64,000 bases of DNA from Flavobacterium lacus (GCF_003268815.1 NZ_QLSV01000007.1:62001-126000), one strand, 5' to 3'; shown: positions 50,402-61,430, numbered from the stretch's first letter. Translations and numbers: made by a program. Notes: generated from the sequence alone by a model not told the origin.

Positions 50402-50749
50402 ATGAAAGCCGGAATATACGACATATTAAAAGCAAGATTTCTAGTGAACCAAGATGCGGTTAAAAACTGGCGATTCATCGTTTTTCTTATTGTCTTGGCT
50501 ATGATAATGATTGCGAATATTCATCATTACGAAAAAAAAATATTCAGAATTGTTGAATTAAATAAAGAGGTTAAAGAACTGCGTTCAGAATTTGTAGATC
50601 GTCGTTCAGAATTAATGAAATTAAAAATGGAAAGCACCATTTCTAAAAAAATGGAAGAAAAAGGAATATTTCCTTCCAACGTGCCTCCAACAAAAATAAA
50701 AGTGATTCAACCGAAAGAAAAAACATTAACAGAAAAAATATGGAAGTAA
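50402..50749 (+). CDS. ftsL: FtsL-like cell division protein
   Basis: This 115-residue protein has a cytoplasmic N-terminus of about 22 residues, one membrane helix (WRFIVFLIVLAMIMIANIHHY) and a periplasmic coiled coil (IVELNKEVKELRSEFVDRRS), exactly the layout of FtsL. Sequence conservation is low in this family, so the call rests on topology, size and position between rsmH and ftsI. It starts directly at the rsmH stop (TAGATG) and overlaps ftsI by 10 bases. It would recruit the FtsQ/FtsB-like complex to the septum. Confidence 0.88.
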   Translation: MKAGIYDILKARFLVNQDAVKNWRFIVFLIVLAMIMIANIHHYEKKIFRIVELNKEVKELRSEFVDRRSELMKLKMESTISKKMEEKGIFPSNVPPTKIKVIQPKEKTLTEKIWK

Positions 50750-52734
50750 CAGATAAACATATCTCTTACCGAATTTATTTGGTTGCCGTAGTCGTCTTTT
50801 TGATGGCTATTGGTGTTGCTGTTAAGTTAACCAATATTCAATGGGTCGAAGGAGAATATTACCGAAAGTTAGCCAAAGAACGAAGTGTAAAAAATTTCGT
50901 AATACCTGCAAACAAAGGAAATATTTATTCTTCTGATGGAAGTTTATTAGCTACTTCTATCCCAAATTATAAAGTTCGTTTTGATGCAATGGCTCCCAAA
51001 AAAGAAGATTTCGATAAAAATCTTCAACCGTTGTGCGATTCATTGTCAATTCTTTTAGGAAAAACATCACAATTTTATAAAACGGAATTTTTACGTGCGA
51101 GAGAAACTAAAAACCGATACTACTTGGTAGCCAGAAATTTGAGCTATACCGAATACATGAAAATCAAAAGTTTTCCATTGTTTAACAAAGGAGCTTATCG
51201 CGGCGGAATTATAACCGAGCAAAAAACAGTTCGAGAACATCCTATTGGTTTAGTGGCCGAGCGAACGATTGGTTACGAAAGAATCAGACCAAATGGAACA
51301 CCGGACGGAAAAGGAATCGAGTGGGCTTTTAGAGATCATTTAAACGGGAAAGATGGAAAACGACTCATGCAAAAAATGGCAAAAGGGCAATGGAAACCTA
51401 TTCGCGACGAAAATGAAATTGAACCACAAGATGGCTATGATGTTATTTCTACCATCGATGTTTACATTCAAGATATTGCTCATCATGCATTATTAAAACA
51501 ATTAGAATATTACGAAGCAGACCACGGTTGTGTGGTAGTAATGGAAACAAAGACAGGAGAAGTAAAAGCCATTTCTAATTTAGGAAGAGATAAAGATGGG
51601 AATTATTCAGAAACGGTAAATTATGCCGTAGCCGAATCTCACGAACCGGGTTCTACCTTTAAATTAATTGATTTAATCGCCCTTTTTGAAGATAAATTAG
51701 CCGATACGAGCAGTGTTTTTGATTCTAAAGGAGGCGAAATATCCTATTACAATAGAAGGGTTCGTGATTCTAAAAAAGGGGGTTACGGAAAAATTTCACT
51801 CGGCAGAGGTTTTGAATTATCTTCTAATACCGTTTTAGTGCAAGCGGTGTATGATAATTATAAACACAATCCTCAAAAATATGTAGATCATATCAAACGA
51901 ATGAAACTGCATGAACCACTTGGTTTGCAAATAAAAGGAGAAGGCAAACCTAAAATCCCACAACCGGGCGACAAAAATTGGTACGGCACAACCTTATCTT
52001 GGATGGCTTATGGGTACGGTGTTTCAATGACACCACTTCAAACCTTAACATTGTATAATGCTGTGGCAAATGATGGAGAGATGGTTAAACCTTTATTCGT
52101 AAGAGAAATTAAAGAGTGGAACAAAACCATTAAAAAGTTTGACAAAGAAGTGATTAATCCAAAAATCGCTTCACAAGAAACATTAGATAAAATAAAAGCA
52201 GTTTTAGAAAATGTTGTCAAAAAAGGAACCGGTTCTAAGTTATATTCCAAAGATTTCTCAATGGCAGGAAAAACAGGAACTGCTCAAATGGGTTATGCTG
52301 ATAAAGCAAATTTATATTATGCATCTTCATTTGTAGGCTATTTTCCGGCAGATCAGCCAAAATATTCATGCATTGTTGTGGTTCACAAACCAAGTAAGTC
52401 CAAAGGATATTACGGAGCAGATGTTTCCGGTCCGGTTTTTAAACGAATTGCTCAAAAAGTGTTTACCGATGTTCCATCCACCAACGAAGTGAAAAGTTTG
52501 GAGAAAAATATTCCAATTCAGGATAAAAATTATGATACCTATTACGCCAATTCTTCCAAAGAGTTAAATACAATTCCAAATGTAAAAGGAATGTCAGGCA
52601 TGGATGCAATTGCCTTGTTAGAAAATTTGAAAATAAAAGTAAAAATCATCGGAATCGGAAAAGTCAAAAAACAATCCATTCAACCCGGCGAACCATTACT
52701 AAAAAATAGCACCATTATATTAGAATTATCGTGA
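50740..52734 (+). CDS. ftsI: Septal peptidoglycan transpeptidase (PBP3-like) with a PASTA domain
   Basis: This class B penicillin-binding protein crosslinks septal peptidoglycan. In 664 residues: membrane helix near 12-32, dimerisation region with RSVKNFVIPANKGNIYSSDG, the transpeptidase domain (about 235-595) with the three motifs SxxK (S305 to K308, EPGSTFKLI), SSN (361-363) and KTG (511-513, KTGTAQ), and a C-terminal PASTA domain (about 610-664, PNVKGMSGMDAIALLENL). A PASTA domain is absent from E. coli FtsI but known in flavobacterial and Gram-positive forms. It overlaps ftsL by 10 bases and murE by 4. Confidence 0.95.
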   Translation: MEVTDKHISYRIYLVAVVVFLMAIGVAVKLTNIQWVEGEYYRKLAKERSVKNFVIPANKGNIYSSDGSLLATSIPNYKVRFDAMAPKKEDFDKNLQPLCDSLSILLGKTSQFYKTEFLRARETKNRYYLVARNLSYTEYMKIKSFPLFNKGAYRGGIITEQKTVREHPIGLVAERTIGYERIRPNGTPDGKGIEWAFRDHLNGKDGKRLMQKMAKGQWKPIRDENEIEPQDGYDVISTIDVYIQDIAHHALLKQLEYYEADHGCVVVMETKTGEVKAISNLGRDKDGNYSETVNYAVAESHEPGSTFKLIDLIALFEDKLADTSSVFDSKGGEISYYNRRVRDSKKGGYGKISLGRGFELSSNTVLVQAVYDNYKHNPQKYVDHIKRMKLHEPLGLQIKGEGKPKIPQPGDKNWYGTTLSWMAYGYGVSMTPLQTLTLYNAVANDGEMVKPLFVREIKEWNKTIKKFDKEVINPKIASQETLDKIKAVLENVVKKGTGSKLYSKDFSMAGKTGTAQMGYADKANLYYASSFVGYFPADQPKYSCIVVVHKPSKSKGYYGADVSGPVFKRIAQKVFTDVPSTNEVKSLEKNIPIQDKNYDTYYANSSKELNTIPNVKGMSGMDAIALLENLKIKVKIIGIGKVKKQSIQPGEPLLKNSTIILELS

Positions 52735-54194
52735 TAACGCTGAAAGACATATTATATAAAGTTAGCATTGAAGCGGTCAAAGGTTCAACCGATGCCACCA
52801 TCAATAAAGTTGAATTCGATTCACGAAAAGTGGAATTGAATGATGTTTTTGTGGCCATTCGCGGAACCATTTCAAACGGTCACGATTTTATCGAAAAAGC
52901 TCTTAATCAAGGAGCATCTGTAATTGTGTGCGATACTTTTCCGGATATAATTGTGAATGGAGTAACCTATATTCAAGTAAAAGACACCAATTTGGCATTA
53001 GCTTTCTTGGCATCCAATTACTATGAAAATCCATCTCAAAACTTAAAATTAGTTGGAATTACCGGAACAAATGGCAAAACCACCATTGCATCGTTACTTT
53101 ATCAATTATTCAAAAAAGCAGGTTACAAAGTTGGATTGTTATCTACCGTAAAAATTTTGGTAGACAATGAAGAATTTCCGGCAACACATACCACACCCGA
53201 TTCCTTGACCATCAATTATTATTTGTCCGAGATGAATAAAGTTGGCGTCGAATTTTGTTTTATGGAAGTCAGCTCACACGGAATTCATCAAAAAAGAACA
53301 GAAGGGTTGCTATTTTCAGGCGGAATTTTTACTAATCTTTCCCACGATCATTTGGATTACCACAGTTCGTTTGCGGAATATAGAGATGTGAAAAAATCAT
53401 TTTTTGATTATTTGCCAAAAACAGCTTTTGTATTAACGAATGTAGACGATAAAAACGGCAATTTGATGTTGCAAAACACCAAAGCAAAAAAGTTGACTTA
53501 TGCTTTAAAGTCTTATGCTGATTACAAAGCTTCGATTTTAGAAAATCAGTTAAGCGGATTGTTATTAAAAATAAATGGGAACGAAGTTTGGGTCAAATTA
53601 ATCGGAACATTTAATGCCTACAATTTGTTGGCAATCTATGGAACTGCTGTCGAATTAGGCCTGGATAGTTTAGAAGTGCTGCGATTATTATCAGAATTAG
53701 AAAGTGTTTCAGGACGTTTTCAATTCATCGTTTCAGATGATAAAATCACCGCCATTGTGGATTATGCACACACACCCGATGCCTTGGAAAATGTTTTAGG
53801 CACAATCAATGACATCCGAACCAAAAACGAACAATTAATCACAGTGGTTGGTTGCGGAGGAAACAGAGATAAAACCAAGCGACCAATCATGGCAAATATT
53901 GCTTCAACGCTTAGCAACAAAGTGATCCTTACCTCTGATAATCCGCGAGATGAAGATCCAACCGACATTTTAATGGACATGGAAAAAGGTGTTGAACCGC
54001 AAAATCATCGCAAGACATTATCGATTTTAGATAGAAAACAAGCTATCAAAGTAGCATGCCAATTGGCAAGTCCAAACGATATTATTCTGATTGCCGGCAA
54101 AGGGCATGAAACCTATCAGGAAATTAGAGGAGTCCGTCATCATTTTGACGACATGGAAACCGTAAAAGAACTATTAGAAGAACGAAACCAATAG
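52731..54194 (+). CDS. murE: UDP-N-acetylmuramoyl-L-alanyl-D-glutamate ligase (meso-DAP type)
   Basis: MurE adds the third residue of the peptidoglycan stem in the cytoplasm. The start GTG at 52731 overlaps the ftsI stop (GTGA); homologues start at this place. The 487-residue protein has the ATP loop [10 protein letters not shown] (109-118), [41 protein letters not shown] and the diagnostic [11 protein letters not shown], which selects meso-DAP rather than lysine. This agrees with the DAP-dependent L,D-transpeptidases in the window. Confidence 0.96.
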   Translation: MITLKDILYKVSIEAVKGSTDATINKVEFDSRKVELNDVFVAIRGTISNGHDFIEKALNQGASVIVCDTFPDIIVNGVTYIQVKDTNLALAFLASNYYENPSQNLKLVGITGTNGKTTIASLLYQLFKKAGYKVGLLSTVKILVDNEEFPATHTTPDSLTINYYLSEMNKVGVEFCFMEVSSHGIHQKRTEGLLFSGGIFTNLSHDHLDYHSSFAEYRDVKKSFFDYLPKTAFVLTNVDDKNGNLMLQNTKAKKLTYALKSYADYKASILENQLSGLLLKINGNEVWVKLIGTFNAYNLLAIYGTAVELGLDSLEVLRLLSELESVSGRFQFIVSDDKITAIVDYAHTPDALENVLGTINDIRTKNEQLITVVGCGGNRDKTKRPIMANIASTLSNKVILTSDNPRDEDPTDILMDMEKGVEPQNHRKTLSILDRKQAIKVACQLASPNDIILIAGKGHETYQEIRGVRHHFDDMETVKELLEERNQ

Positions 54195-54201
54195 AACCGA
54201 T

Positions 54202-55428
54202 ATGCTGTATTATTTATTTGAATATTTAGACAAATCACTCGATGTTCCTGGAACTGGAGTTTTTCAGTACATTACATTTCGTTCTGGCTTAGCGGTTCTG
54301 TTGTCGCTTTTAATTTCTACCATTTTCGGAAAAAGAATCATCAATTTTCTGCGAAATCAACAAGTTGGTGAAACAGTGCGTGAACTAGGTTTAGAAGGAC
54401 AAACACAAAAAGCAGGAACACCAACAATGGGTGGACTTATTATCATTATGGCCACGTTGATTCCGGTTATTTTGTTGGCAAAATTGGATAATATTTATAT
54501 CATTTTATTAGTAGTTACCACACTTTGGATGGGAACCATTGGTTTTATTGACGATTATATCAAAATTTTCAAAAAAGATAAACAAGGTTTAAAAGGTAAA
54601 TTCAAAGTAATAGGGCAAGTTGGTTTGGGTCTGATAGTTGGTTCGGTTTTGTATTTTAATCCGGGCGTTACTGTTCGAAAAGACACACAATTAACCAACG
54701 TTCAAACCACAACACAAGCAGTTATAAATCCTGCTTCTTTAGAAGAAAAGTCAACGTCAACAACAATTCCTTTCTTTAAAAACAATGAATTTGATTATGC
54801 TGATTTGTTATCGTTTTTAGGTGATGGTTACGAAACATGGGCTTGGTTAATTTTTATTCCGATAGTCATTTTCATCATCACAGCCGTTTCAAATGGTGCC
54901 AATTTAACCGATGGAATTGATGGTTTAGCGGCTGGAACTTCCGCTATTTCAGTACTCACATTAGGGATTTTTACATTCGTTTCGGGTAACATCATTTTCT
55001 CTAATTACCTGAATATTATGTACATCCCCAATTCGGGTGAAATGACAGTATTTATATCTGCGTTTGTTGGAGCATTAATTGGATTTTTATGGTATAACAG
55101 TTATCCGGCAGCCGTTTTTATGGGTGATACAGGAAGTTTAACCATCGGTGGAATCATTGCCGTAATCGCCATCGCCATTCGAAAAGAATTGCTTATTCCG
55201 GTTATCTGCGGAATCTTCTTAGCAGAAAATTTATCAGTAGTGTTGCAAGTCAGCTACTTTAAATATACCAAAAAGAAATTTGGCGAAGGAAGACGAATTT
55301 TTCTCATGTCGCCCTTGCATCATCATTATCAGAAGAAAGGCTATCACGAAAGTAAGATTGTAACCCGATTCTGGATTGTAGGCATATTGTTAGCCATTTT
55401 ATCCATTGTAACCTTAAAACTAAGATAA
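54202..55428 (+). CDS. mraY: Phospho-N-acetylmuramoyl-pentapeptide transferase
   Basis: MraY joins UDP-MurNAc-pentapeptide to undecaprenyl phosphate, giving lipid I in the inner membrane. The 408-residue protein has ten or so membrane helices. Motifs: [34 protein letters not shown] (catalytic DDY), [15 protein letters not shown] (NxTDGxDGLA), [12 protein letters not shown] and the [11 protein letters not shown] loop. A long extra-membrane insert (about 155-205, [20 protein letters not shown]) is usual in Bacteroidetes. Eight bases after murE; the stop shares a base with the murD start. Confidence 0.97.
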   Translation: MLYYLFEYLDKSLDVPGTGVFQYITFRSGLAVLLSLLISTIFGKRIINFLRNQQVGETVRELGLEGQTQKAGTPTMGGLIIIMATLIPVILLAKLDNIYIILLVVTTLWMGTIGFIDDYIKIFKKDKQGLKGKFKVIGQVGLGLIVGSVLYFNPGVTVRKDTQLTNVQTTTQAVINPASLEEKSTSTTIPFFKNNEFDYADLLSFLGDGYETWAWLIFIPIVIFIITAVSNGANLTDGIDGLAAGTSAISVLTLGIFTFVSGNIIFSNYLNIMYIPNSGEMTVFISAFVGALIGFLWYNSYPAAVFMGDTGSLTIGGIIAVIAIAIRKELLIPVICGIFLAENLSVVLQVSYFKYTKKKFGEGRRIFLMSPLHHHYQKKGYHESKIVTRFWIVGILLAILSIVTLKLR

Positions 55429-56759
55429 TGCGATTGGTTGTGTTGGGAGGAGGAGAAAGTGGGGTAGGAACCGCCATTTTAGGAAAGAAAAAAGGATATG
55501 ATGTTTTTCTATCCGATTTTGGAAAAATAAAAGAGAATTACAAAGAAGTTCTGATGCTTAATGAGATTGCCTGGGAAGATGAAAAGCACACCGAAGAACT
55601 GATTTTAGATGCTGATGTGGTGATGAAAAGCCCCGGAATTCCTGACAAAGTCGCAATTGTCAAGAAATTGCATGAAAAGCAAATTCCGGTGATTTCAGAA
55701 ATTGAATTCGCAGCCCAATTTACAGATGCCATCACCATCGGAATTACAGGAAGCAACGGAAAAACCACCACCACAATGCTCACGTATCATTTGCTAAAAT
55801 CGGGTGGTTTAAATGTAGGATTGGCAGGAAATATAGGAAAGAGTTTTGCATGGCAGGTAGCCGATGAAGATTTTGATATGTATGTGTTAGAATTAAGCAG
55901 TTTTCAATTAGACGGAATTATAAATTATAAACCGCACATCGCTATTCTCACTAATATCAGCCCGGATCATTTGGATCGATATGAGTACAAGTATGAAAAT
56001 TACATCGCTTCAAAATTTAGAATAACAATGAATCAAACGGAATCAGATTATTTGATTTACGATGCGGACGATGAAGCAATAGCCAATTGGTTAAAAAACA
56101 ACAAAACAAAAGCACAATTAATTCCATTTTCGCTTAAACAAAAGTACCAAATGGGAGGATTTATAAACAACGACACTATGGAAATGTACATCAACGAAGA
56201 AGAATTTACAATGGAAACCAAAACAATGGCTTTGGAAGGCAAACACAACATGAAAAATGCAATGGCAGCAACTTCCGTAGCACAACTGATGAGAATCAGA
56301 AAACAAACCATCAGAGAAAGTTTGTCTAATTTTCAAGGAGTTGAACATCGTTTGGAGCGTGTGTTGAAAATTCAAAATGTGCAGTATATTAATGATAGCA
56401 AAGCAACCAATGTTAACGCAACATTTTTTGCATTAGATAGTATGTCAACACCAACTGTTTGGATTGTGGGCGGTGTTGATAAAGGAAACGATTATTCGGA
56501 ATTAATGTCGATGGTTCGGGAAAAAGTGAAAGCCATTATTTGTTTAGGTGTTGATAATAAAAAAATTATAGATGCTTTTGGAAATGTGGTTGATGTCATG
56601 GTAGAAGTTTCTTCTATGAGCGATGCCGTTCGAACAGCTCAACATTTAACCGAAAAAGGTGATACCGTTTTATTGTCACCAGCCTGTGCCAGTTTCGATT
56701 TGTTTGAAAATTATGAAGACAGAGGAAGACAGTTTAAGCAAGCTGTTCGAAATTTGTAG
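55428..56759 (+). CDS. murD: UDP-N-acetylmuramoylalanine--D-glutamate ligase
   Basis: MurD adds D-glutamate to UDP-MurNAc-L-alanine. At 443 residues: VLGGGESGVGTAILGKKKG (UDP-binding), GITGSNGKTTT (105-115, ATP loop), ELSSFQLDGI, TNISPDHLDRYEYKYENY, EGVEHRLERV in the form GVEHRLERV, and NDSKATNVNATFFAL. All are standard. It overlaps mraY by one base. Followed by a 156-base gap with a palindromic repeat before ftsW, the only large gap in the cluster. Confidence 0.97.
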   Translation: MRLVVLGGGESGVGTAILGKKKGYDVFLSDFGKIKENYKEVLMLNEIAWEDEKHTEELILDADVVMKSPGIPDKVAIVKKLHEKQIPVISEIEFAAQFTDAITIGITGSNGKTTTTMLTYHLLKSGGLNVGLAGNIGKSFAWQVADEDFDMYVLELSSFQLDGIINYKPHIAILTNISPDHLDRYEYKYENYIASKFRITMNQTESDYLIYDADDEAIANWLKNNKTKAQLIPFSLKQKYQMGGFINNDTMEMYINEEEFTMETKTMALEGKHNMKNAMAATSVAQLMRIRKQTIRESLSNFQGVEHRLERVLKIQNVQYINDSKATNVNATFFALDSMSTPTVWIVGGVDKGNDYSELMSMVREKVKAIICLGVDNKKIIDAFGNVVDVMVEVSSMSDAVRTAQHLTEKGDTVLLSPACASFDLFENYEDRGRQFKQAVRNL

Positions 56760-56824
56760 GAAGATGAAAGATTGAAGATGAAAGAGGGAATAAAGAAGTT
56801 AAAAATAGAATAACGATTCTTTTT

Positions 56825-56901
56825 GTCATTTCGCGAGATGACGAAGTCGAAGTAGACGCGAGCGAAAGCGAACTGGCGAAGCAAATCTCCTACGTAGTAG
56901 G
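56825..56901 (+). repeat. Palindromic intergenic repeat between murD and ftsW
   Basis: GTCATTTCGCGAGATGAC (56825-56842) is an almost perfect 18-base palindrome, followed by GCG/CGA-rich sequence (ACGCGAGCGAAAGCGAACTG) and the small hairpin CCTACGTAGTAGG at about 56889-56901. It is unlike the coding DNA on both sides and resembles, from memory, a GTCATTTCG... interspersed element common in flavobacteria. It is the only interruption of the division operon. Confidence 0.6.
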
Positions 56902-56915
56902 AAAAAAAGAAAAAT

Positions 56916-58226
56916 ATGCTAGCACTAATAAAAAGTTTAAGAGGAGATAAAGTCATTTGGGCACTAATTGCCCTATTGGCTCTGTTTTCGTTTATGCCGG
57001 TTTTTAGTGCCAGTAGCAATTTGGCTTACGCCGGAAAAGGAACAGGAAACACGGTTAGTTATCTAATTAAACATTTGGTTCACGTAGCACTTGGTTTTTT
57101 TATTGTTTACCGTATTCATAAAATTCCCTATCATTATTTTAGAAGTATTTCGAGAATTTTATTACCTTTTATTTGGCTTTTACTCGCCTACACATTATTC
57201 AAAGGAACAGTTATTGCCGGAGCTAATGCTAGCCGATGGATTCAAGTGCCGTTTGTTGGAATTTCATTTCAACCTTCCACATTTGCGTTTATTGTTTTGA
57301 TGATTTTTGTAGCACGTTATTTATCCAAAACAAGAGAAGAACCACTCACATTCAAATCGTCATTCATCGATTTATGGCTGCCGGTTGGAATCACATTGAT
57401 GTTTATTCTTCCGGCCAACTTTTCCACAGCAGCCTTGATTTTTGCAATGGTTTTAATGCTGGTTTTCGTTGGAAAATATCCTTTAAAATATATCGGAGCC
57501 GTGTTAGGAATCGGAATCGTTTCGCTAGCTTTTTTTATTCTGATAGCAAAGGCATTTCCAAATCCGTTAACAACCCGTGTCAATACATGGGAAGCTCGTA
57601 TTGAACGATTTTTTAATGATGACGTCCAAGATCCGGACGAAGTATATCAAATTGAAAGAGCAAAAACAGCCATTGCAACCGGTGGAATATATGGAGTAGG
57701 ACCGGGAAAAAGCGTTCAAAAAAACTTTTTACCCCAATCTTCTTCCGATTTTATTTACGCCATTATCGTTGAAGAATTTGGATTAGCCGGCGGATTAGCA
57801 ATTCTAGGAATTTATCTTTTACTGTTTTTCAGAATAGTTATTGCGGCTCACAAAGCCAATACTTTATTTGGAAAATTAGTCGTCGTCGGACTCGGTTTTC
57901 CCATCGTGTTTCAAGCGATGATTAATATGGGTGTTGCTGTAGAATTATTACCAACGACCGGACAGACTTTGCCTTTAATCAGTAGTGGAGGAAGTTCAAT
58001 TTGGGTAACTTGTTTAGCATTAGGAATCATCATCAATGTAACCAAAAAAGAAGAAGAGATTGCTGCCGAAAATAAAGAAAAAGCCATGCGGGATGCAGCT
58101 CTTCAAAAAATGATCGACAAACAATTAAAAGAAGATGAAGAAACTCTTCAAAAAGAAGAAGAGAATAAGGATAATCCGGATTATTCTATCGAAGATAATC
58201 CCATGAATGCAGTTTTAAACAAATAA
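56916..58226 (+). CDS. ftsW: Peptidoglycan glycosyltransferase FtsW
   Basis: FtsW polymerises septal glycan strands with FtsI. The 436-residue SEDS protein has about ten membrane helices. Family signatures: [20 protein letters not shown] (with A-S-R-W-I), [20 protein letters not shown] (family loop with the P-x-x-S-D-F part), [12 protein letters not shown] and [14 protein letters not shown]. The C-terminal tail (about 375-436) is long, charged and Glu/Lys rich. Start ATG 56916 follows the repeat region; a GAAAAA stretch stands before it. Confidence 0.95.
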   Translation: MLALIKSLRGDKVIWALIALLALFSFMPVFSASSNLAYAGKGTGNTVSYLIKHLVHVALGFFIVYRIHKIPYHYFRSISRILLPFIWLLLAYTLFKGTVIAGANASRWIQVPFVGISFQPSTFAFIVLMIFVARYLSKTREEPLTFKSSFIDLWLPVGITLMFILPANFSTAALIFAMVLMLVFVGKYPLKYIGAVLGIGIVSLAFFILIAKAFPNPLTTRVNTWEARIERFFNDDVQDPDEVYQIERAKTAIATGGIYGVGPGKSVQKNFLPQSSSDFIYAIIVEEFGLAGGLAILGIYLLLFFRIVIAAHKANTLFGKLVVVGLGFPIVFQAMINMGVAVELLPTTGQTLPLISSGGSSIWVTCLALGIIINVTKKEEEIAAENKEKAMRDAALQKMIDKQLKEDEETLQKEEENKDNPDYSIEDNPMNAVLNK

Positions 58227-58227
58227 A

Positions 58228-59322
58228 ATGAGCAATTTAAAATTCATACTAAGTGGTGGCGGAACCGGTGGACATATCTACCCGGCGATAGCCATTGCCA
58301 ATGAATTAAAAGCTCAATTTCCCGATTGCGAAATTTTGTTTGTTGGTGCAAAAGATAAAATGGAAATGCAAAAAGTGCCACAAGCCGGATATCCAATAAA
58401 AGGATTGTGGATTGCAGGTTTACAACGAAAATTAACCTTGCAAAACCTGATGTTTCCTGTTAAGGTCATTGATAGTTTGATAAAATCAAGACGAATCATA
58501 AAAGCATTTAAACCGGATGTAGTGATCGGAACCGGAGGTTTTGCCTCAGGTCCTTTATTACGTGCGGCAGCTGTGATGAATATTCCAATTGTGGTGCAAG
58601 AGCAGAATTCTTATCCGGGAATTACCAATAAAATTTTAAGCAAAAGAGCGTCTGTGATTTGTGTGGCATATGATAATTTAGAACGCTTTTTTCCAAAAAA
58701 TAAAATAAAATTAACCGGAAATCCTGTTAGAGAAGATTTGATTTCTATTGATAATAAACGATTGGATGCGTTGACTTACTTTGCCTTAGATGCAACAAAA
58801 AAGACCTTGTTGGTTTTGGGAGGAAGTTTAGGTTCGAGAAGAATTAATCAACTCATTGCAAAAGAATTGGATTTTATTATCAATCAGAATATTCAAGTGA
58901 TTTGGCAATGTGGCAAACTTTATTTTGACGAATACAGTCATTTTAATGAAAAACCGAATGTAAAAGTTGTTTCGTTTATCGACAGAATGGATTTGGTTTA
59001 TGCGGTAGCCGATATCATTATTTCTCGGGCAGGAGCGTCATCTGTTTCAGAACTTTGTTTGGTGGGTAAACCGGTTATTTTTATTCCGTCTCCCAACGTA
59101 GCTGAGGATCATCAGACTAAAAATGCCAAAGCAATTGTAGATAAAAACGGAGCAATTTTGTTAAAAGAAAGTGAGTTAGACGGAAAATTTGAGCCTGTTT
59201 TTTCTCATCTAGTTGCCGATGAAAAACACCAAATTGAATTAGGAAATCAAATCAAAAAATTGGCTAAACCCAATGCAACGCAAGACATCGTTAAAGAAAT
59301 TAGTAAGCTAATAAAAAAGTAA
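58228..59322 (+). CDS. murG: UDP-N-acetylglucosamine--lipid I transferase
   Basis: MurG adds GlcNAc to lipid I, giving lipid II on the inner leaflet. The 364-residue GT28 protein has [19 protein letters not shown] (acceptor loop), [41 protein letters not shown] (second G-loop) and [17 protein letters not shown] with the UDP-GlcNAc-binding residues. It starts one base after ftsW. Then a 40-base gap before murC with a short sequence of CTTTGTG(T/G) type. Confidence 0.97.
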   Translation: MSNLKFILSGGGTGGHIYPAIAIANELKAQFPDCEILFVGAKDKMEMQKVPQAGYPIKGLWIAGLQRKLTLQNLMFPVKVIDSLIKSRRIIKAFKPDVVIGTGGFASGPLLRAAAVMNIPIVVQEQNSYPGITNKILSKRASVICVAYDNLERFFPKNKIKLTGNPVREDLISIDNKRLDALTYFALDATKKTLLVLGGSLGSRRINQLIAKELDFIINQNIQVIWQCGKLYFDEYSHFNEKPNVKVVSFIDRMDLVYAVADIIISRAGASSVSELCLVGKPVIFIPSPNVAEDHQTKNAKAIVDKNGAILLKESELDGKFEPVFSHLVADEKHQIELGNQIKKLAKPNATQDIVKEISKLIKK

Positions 59323-59362
59323 AGAAGACTTTGTGTCTTTTAGCCTTTGTGGCAAAAAAAAT

Positions 59363-60715
59363 ATGAATCTAAATCAAATCCATAACGTTTATTTCATCGG
59401 AATCGGAGGAATCGGAATGAGTGCTCTTGCCCGCTATTTCAGTTTCCTTGGAAAAGAAATTGCAGGCTACGACAAAACCGAGACAGAACTGACCAAAGAA
59501 TTGGAAGCGATTGGAATGCAAATTCATTATGAAGATGATATTAGTGCAATTCCAACCCATTTTTATGTAGAAAACACCTTGGTCATTACTACACCTGCTG
59601 TTCCAGTTTCTCATTCGGAATGGAATTATTTTTTAGAGAGAAATTACTCAATCAAAAAAAGGGCAGAAGTGTTAGGAATTATTACCAAAGACACTTATTG
59701 TTTTGCTGTTGCCGGAACACACGGAAAAACAACAACTTCCAGTATTTTAGGACATGTTTTGTATGAATGTGGTGTGGACGTAACCGCTTTTTTAGGTGGA
59801 ATTGTAGAAAATTATAATTCCAATTTAATCGGAAACGGAAAAACGGTCACTGTGGTTGAAGCCGATGAATTTGATCGTTCCTTTCTACATCTTCATCCAA
59901 ACATGGCCTGTGTGACGTCGATGGATGCCGATCATTTGGATATTTATGGAAATTCTGATGCTATTGAAGCAACTTTTGTAGAATTTGCTGATAAAGTGGA
60001 AGATGAAAAAATGCTTTTCACACCCAAAAGTTTACCACTGAAAGGTATGAAAATTGCCATCGATGAAGAAGCAGATTTTACTGCTTTCAACATCAGAATA
60101 GAAAATAGCACCTATGTTTTTGATGTAAAAACACCATCGGAAACAATTAAAAATATACATTTCAATTTGCCGGGAAGACACAATTTAATGAATGCTCTCA
60201 TGGCTTTGGCAATGGCTACAACATATGGATCCCCAACCGACGGTATTGCCAGAGCTTTGAGTACATTCAACGGAGTTAAAAGACGTTTTTCCTATCAAAT
60301 TAAAACAGAAAAATTGGTTTTTATTGATGATTATGCACATCATCCTACTGAGATAAATGCGGTTTACCAAGCCGTTAGTGAATTGTATCCCCAACAAAAA
60401 GTGTTGGCTGTTTTTCAACCGCATTTGTTCAGTAGAACGAAAGATTTTGCAGATGATTTTGCTAAAAGTCTTTCGCAATTTGATGAAATTATTTTGTTAG
60501 ATATTTATCCGGCCAGAGAACTTCCTGTGGAAGGAATTACCTCACAATGGCTATTGTCAAAAATAGATAATTCAACTAAAAAATTAGTAACAAAAAATAA
60601 TGTAATAGAGGCAATTTTAGCCTCAGATGCAACCGTAATTGTAACCATCGGAGCAGGTGATATTGGCGAATTAGTTAAACCGATAAAGAAGCGATTAAAT
60701 GAAAAAGTATTTTAA
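59363..60715 (+). CDS. murC: UDP-N-acetylmuramate--L-alanine ligase
   Basis: MurC adds L-alanine to UDP-MurNAc, the first step of the stem peptide. Start ATG at 59363 (MNLNQIHNVYFIGIGGIGMS), 450 residues; an upstream in-frame GTG at 59333 lies in the murG-murC gap and would add ten non-conserved residues. Motifs: GIGGIGMSALARYF, AGTHGKTTTSSILGHVL (ATP loop), EADEFDRSFLHLHPNMACVT, DADHLDIYGNSDAIEATF, FNGVKRRFSY and DDYAHHPTEI. Overlaps ftsQ by 17 bases. Confidence 0.97.
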   Translation: MNLNQIHNVYFIGIGGIGMSALARYFSFLGKEIAGYDKTETELTKELEAIGMQIHYEDDISAIPTHFYVENTLVITTPAVPVSHSEWNYFLERNYSIKKRAEVLGIITKDTYCFAVAGTHGKTTTSSILGHVLYECGVDVTAFLGGIVENYNSNLIGNGKTVTVVEADEFDRSFLHLHPNMACVTSMDADHLDIYGNSDAIEATFVEFADKVEDEKMLFTPKSLPLKGMKIAIDEEADFTAFNIRIENSTYVFDVKTPSETIKNIHFNLPGRHNLMNALMALAMATTYGSPTDGIARALSTFNGVKRRFSYQIKTEKLVFIDDYAHHPTEINAVYQAVSELYPQQKVLAVFQPHLFSRTKDFADDFAKSLSQFDEIILLDIYPARELPVEGITSQWLLSKIDNSTKKLVTKNNVIEAILASDATVIVTIGAGDIGELVKPIKKRLNEKVF

Positions 60716-61424
60716 CTGGACAAATTTGCGTTTAGTGTTGATGGTCATGCTTTTGGTCTTTCTGTATTCGTTTACATCCAAAAGAAATGACAACAGAAAA
60801 TTGCAAAATGCCACCGTTGAATTTCAAGATGGTGAGCAACTTTTTGTAACACATGAAACGGTTAATAAATTGTTAATAGAAAATAAAAAAGATGCTTCCA
60901 GTATACGGAAAGTTACTTTAGATTTGAATGATTTGGAAAATACCATCAATCAACACGACATGGTTGAAAATGCAGAAGTTTTTGTAAGTGTTGATGGTCA
61001 TTTAAAAGCAGTTGTTAAGCAGAAGACACCCGTTGCTAGAATATTCGAAGGTAGTGGTTCGTATTACATTGATTATAAAGGAACTAAAATGCCATTGTCA
61101 ACTATTCATACGGCACGTGTTCCGCTTGTTTCGGGGGGAATAAACGACAAAAACAGAGAAGATTTAAACGCATTGTTTCGAATGATTCATGACGATGAGT
61201 TTTTGAAAAAAAATATCATTGGTATACAAGTTTTGCCGTCCGGTAGCTTGAAAATGAAGAATAGAAATTTTGATTATGATATTGATTTTGGAAAAACCAT
61301 CAATATGGAAAAAAAATTTAGGAATTATAAAGCCTTTTTTCAAAAAGCAGTCCAAGATAGTTCCATACATGGTTACCAACTAATTAATCTGAAGTTCACG
61401 CAACAGGTAGTTTGCACAAAATAG
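60699..61424 (+). CDS. ftsQ: Cell division protein FtsQ
   Basis: FtsQ links the cytoplasmic and periplasmic parts of the divisome. The 241-residue protein has one membrane helix near residues 8-25 (TNLRLVLMVMLLVFLYSF), then a POTRA-like part (TVEFQDGEQLFVTHETVNKL, IRKVTLDLNDLENTINQHDM) and a FtsQ/DivIB part (NAEVFVSVDGHLKAVVKQKT, PVARIFEGSGSYYIDYKG). It is typical of Bacteroidetes. It overlaps murC by 17 bases and precedes ftsA by 6. Confidence 0.93.
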   Translation: MKKYFNWTNLRLVLMVMLLVFLYSFTSKRNDNRKLQNATVEFQDGEQLFVTHETVNKLLIENKKDASSIRKVTLDLNDLENTINQHDMVENAEVFVSVDGHLKAVVKQKTPVARIFEGSGSYYIDYKGTKMPLSTIHTARVPLVSGGINDKNREDLNALFRMIHDDEFLKKNIIGIQVLPSGSLKMKNRNFDYDIDFGKTINMEKKFRNYKAFFQKAVQDSSIHGYQLINLKFTQQVVCTK

Positions 61425-61430
61425 AAGCAC

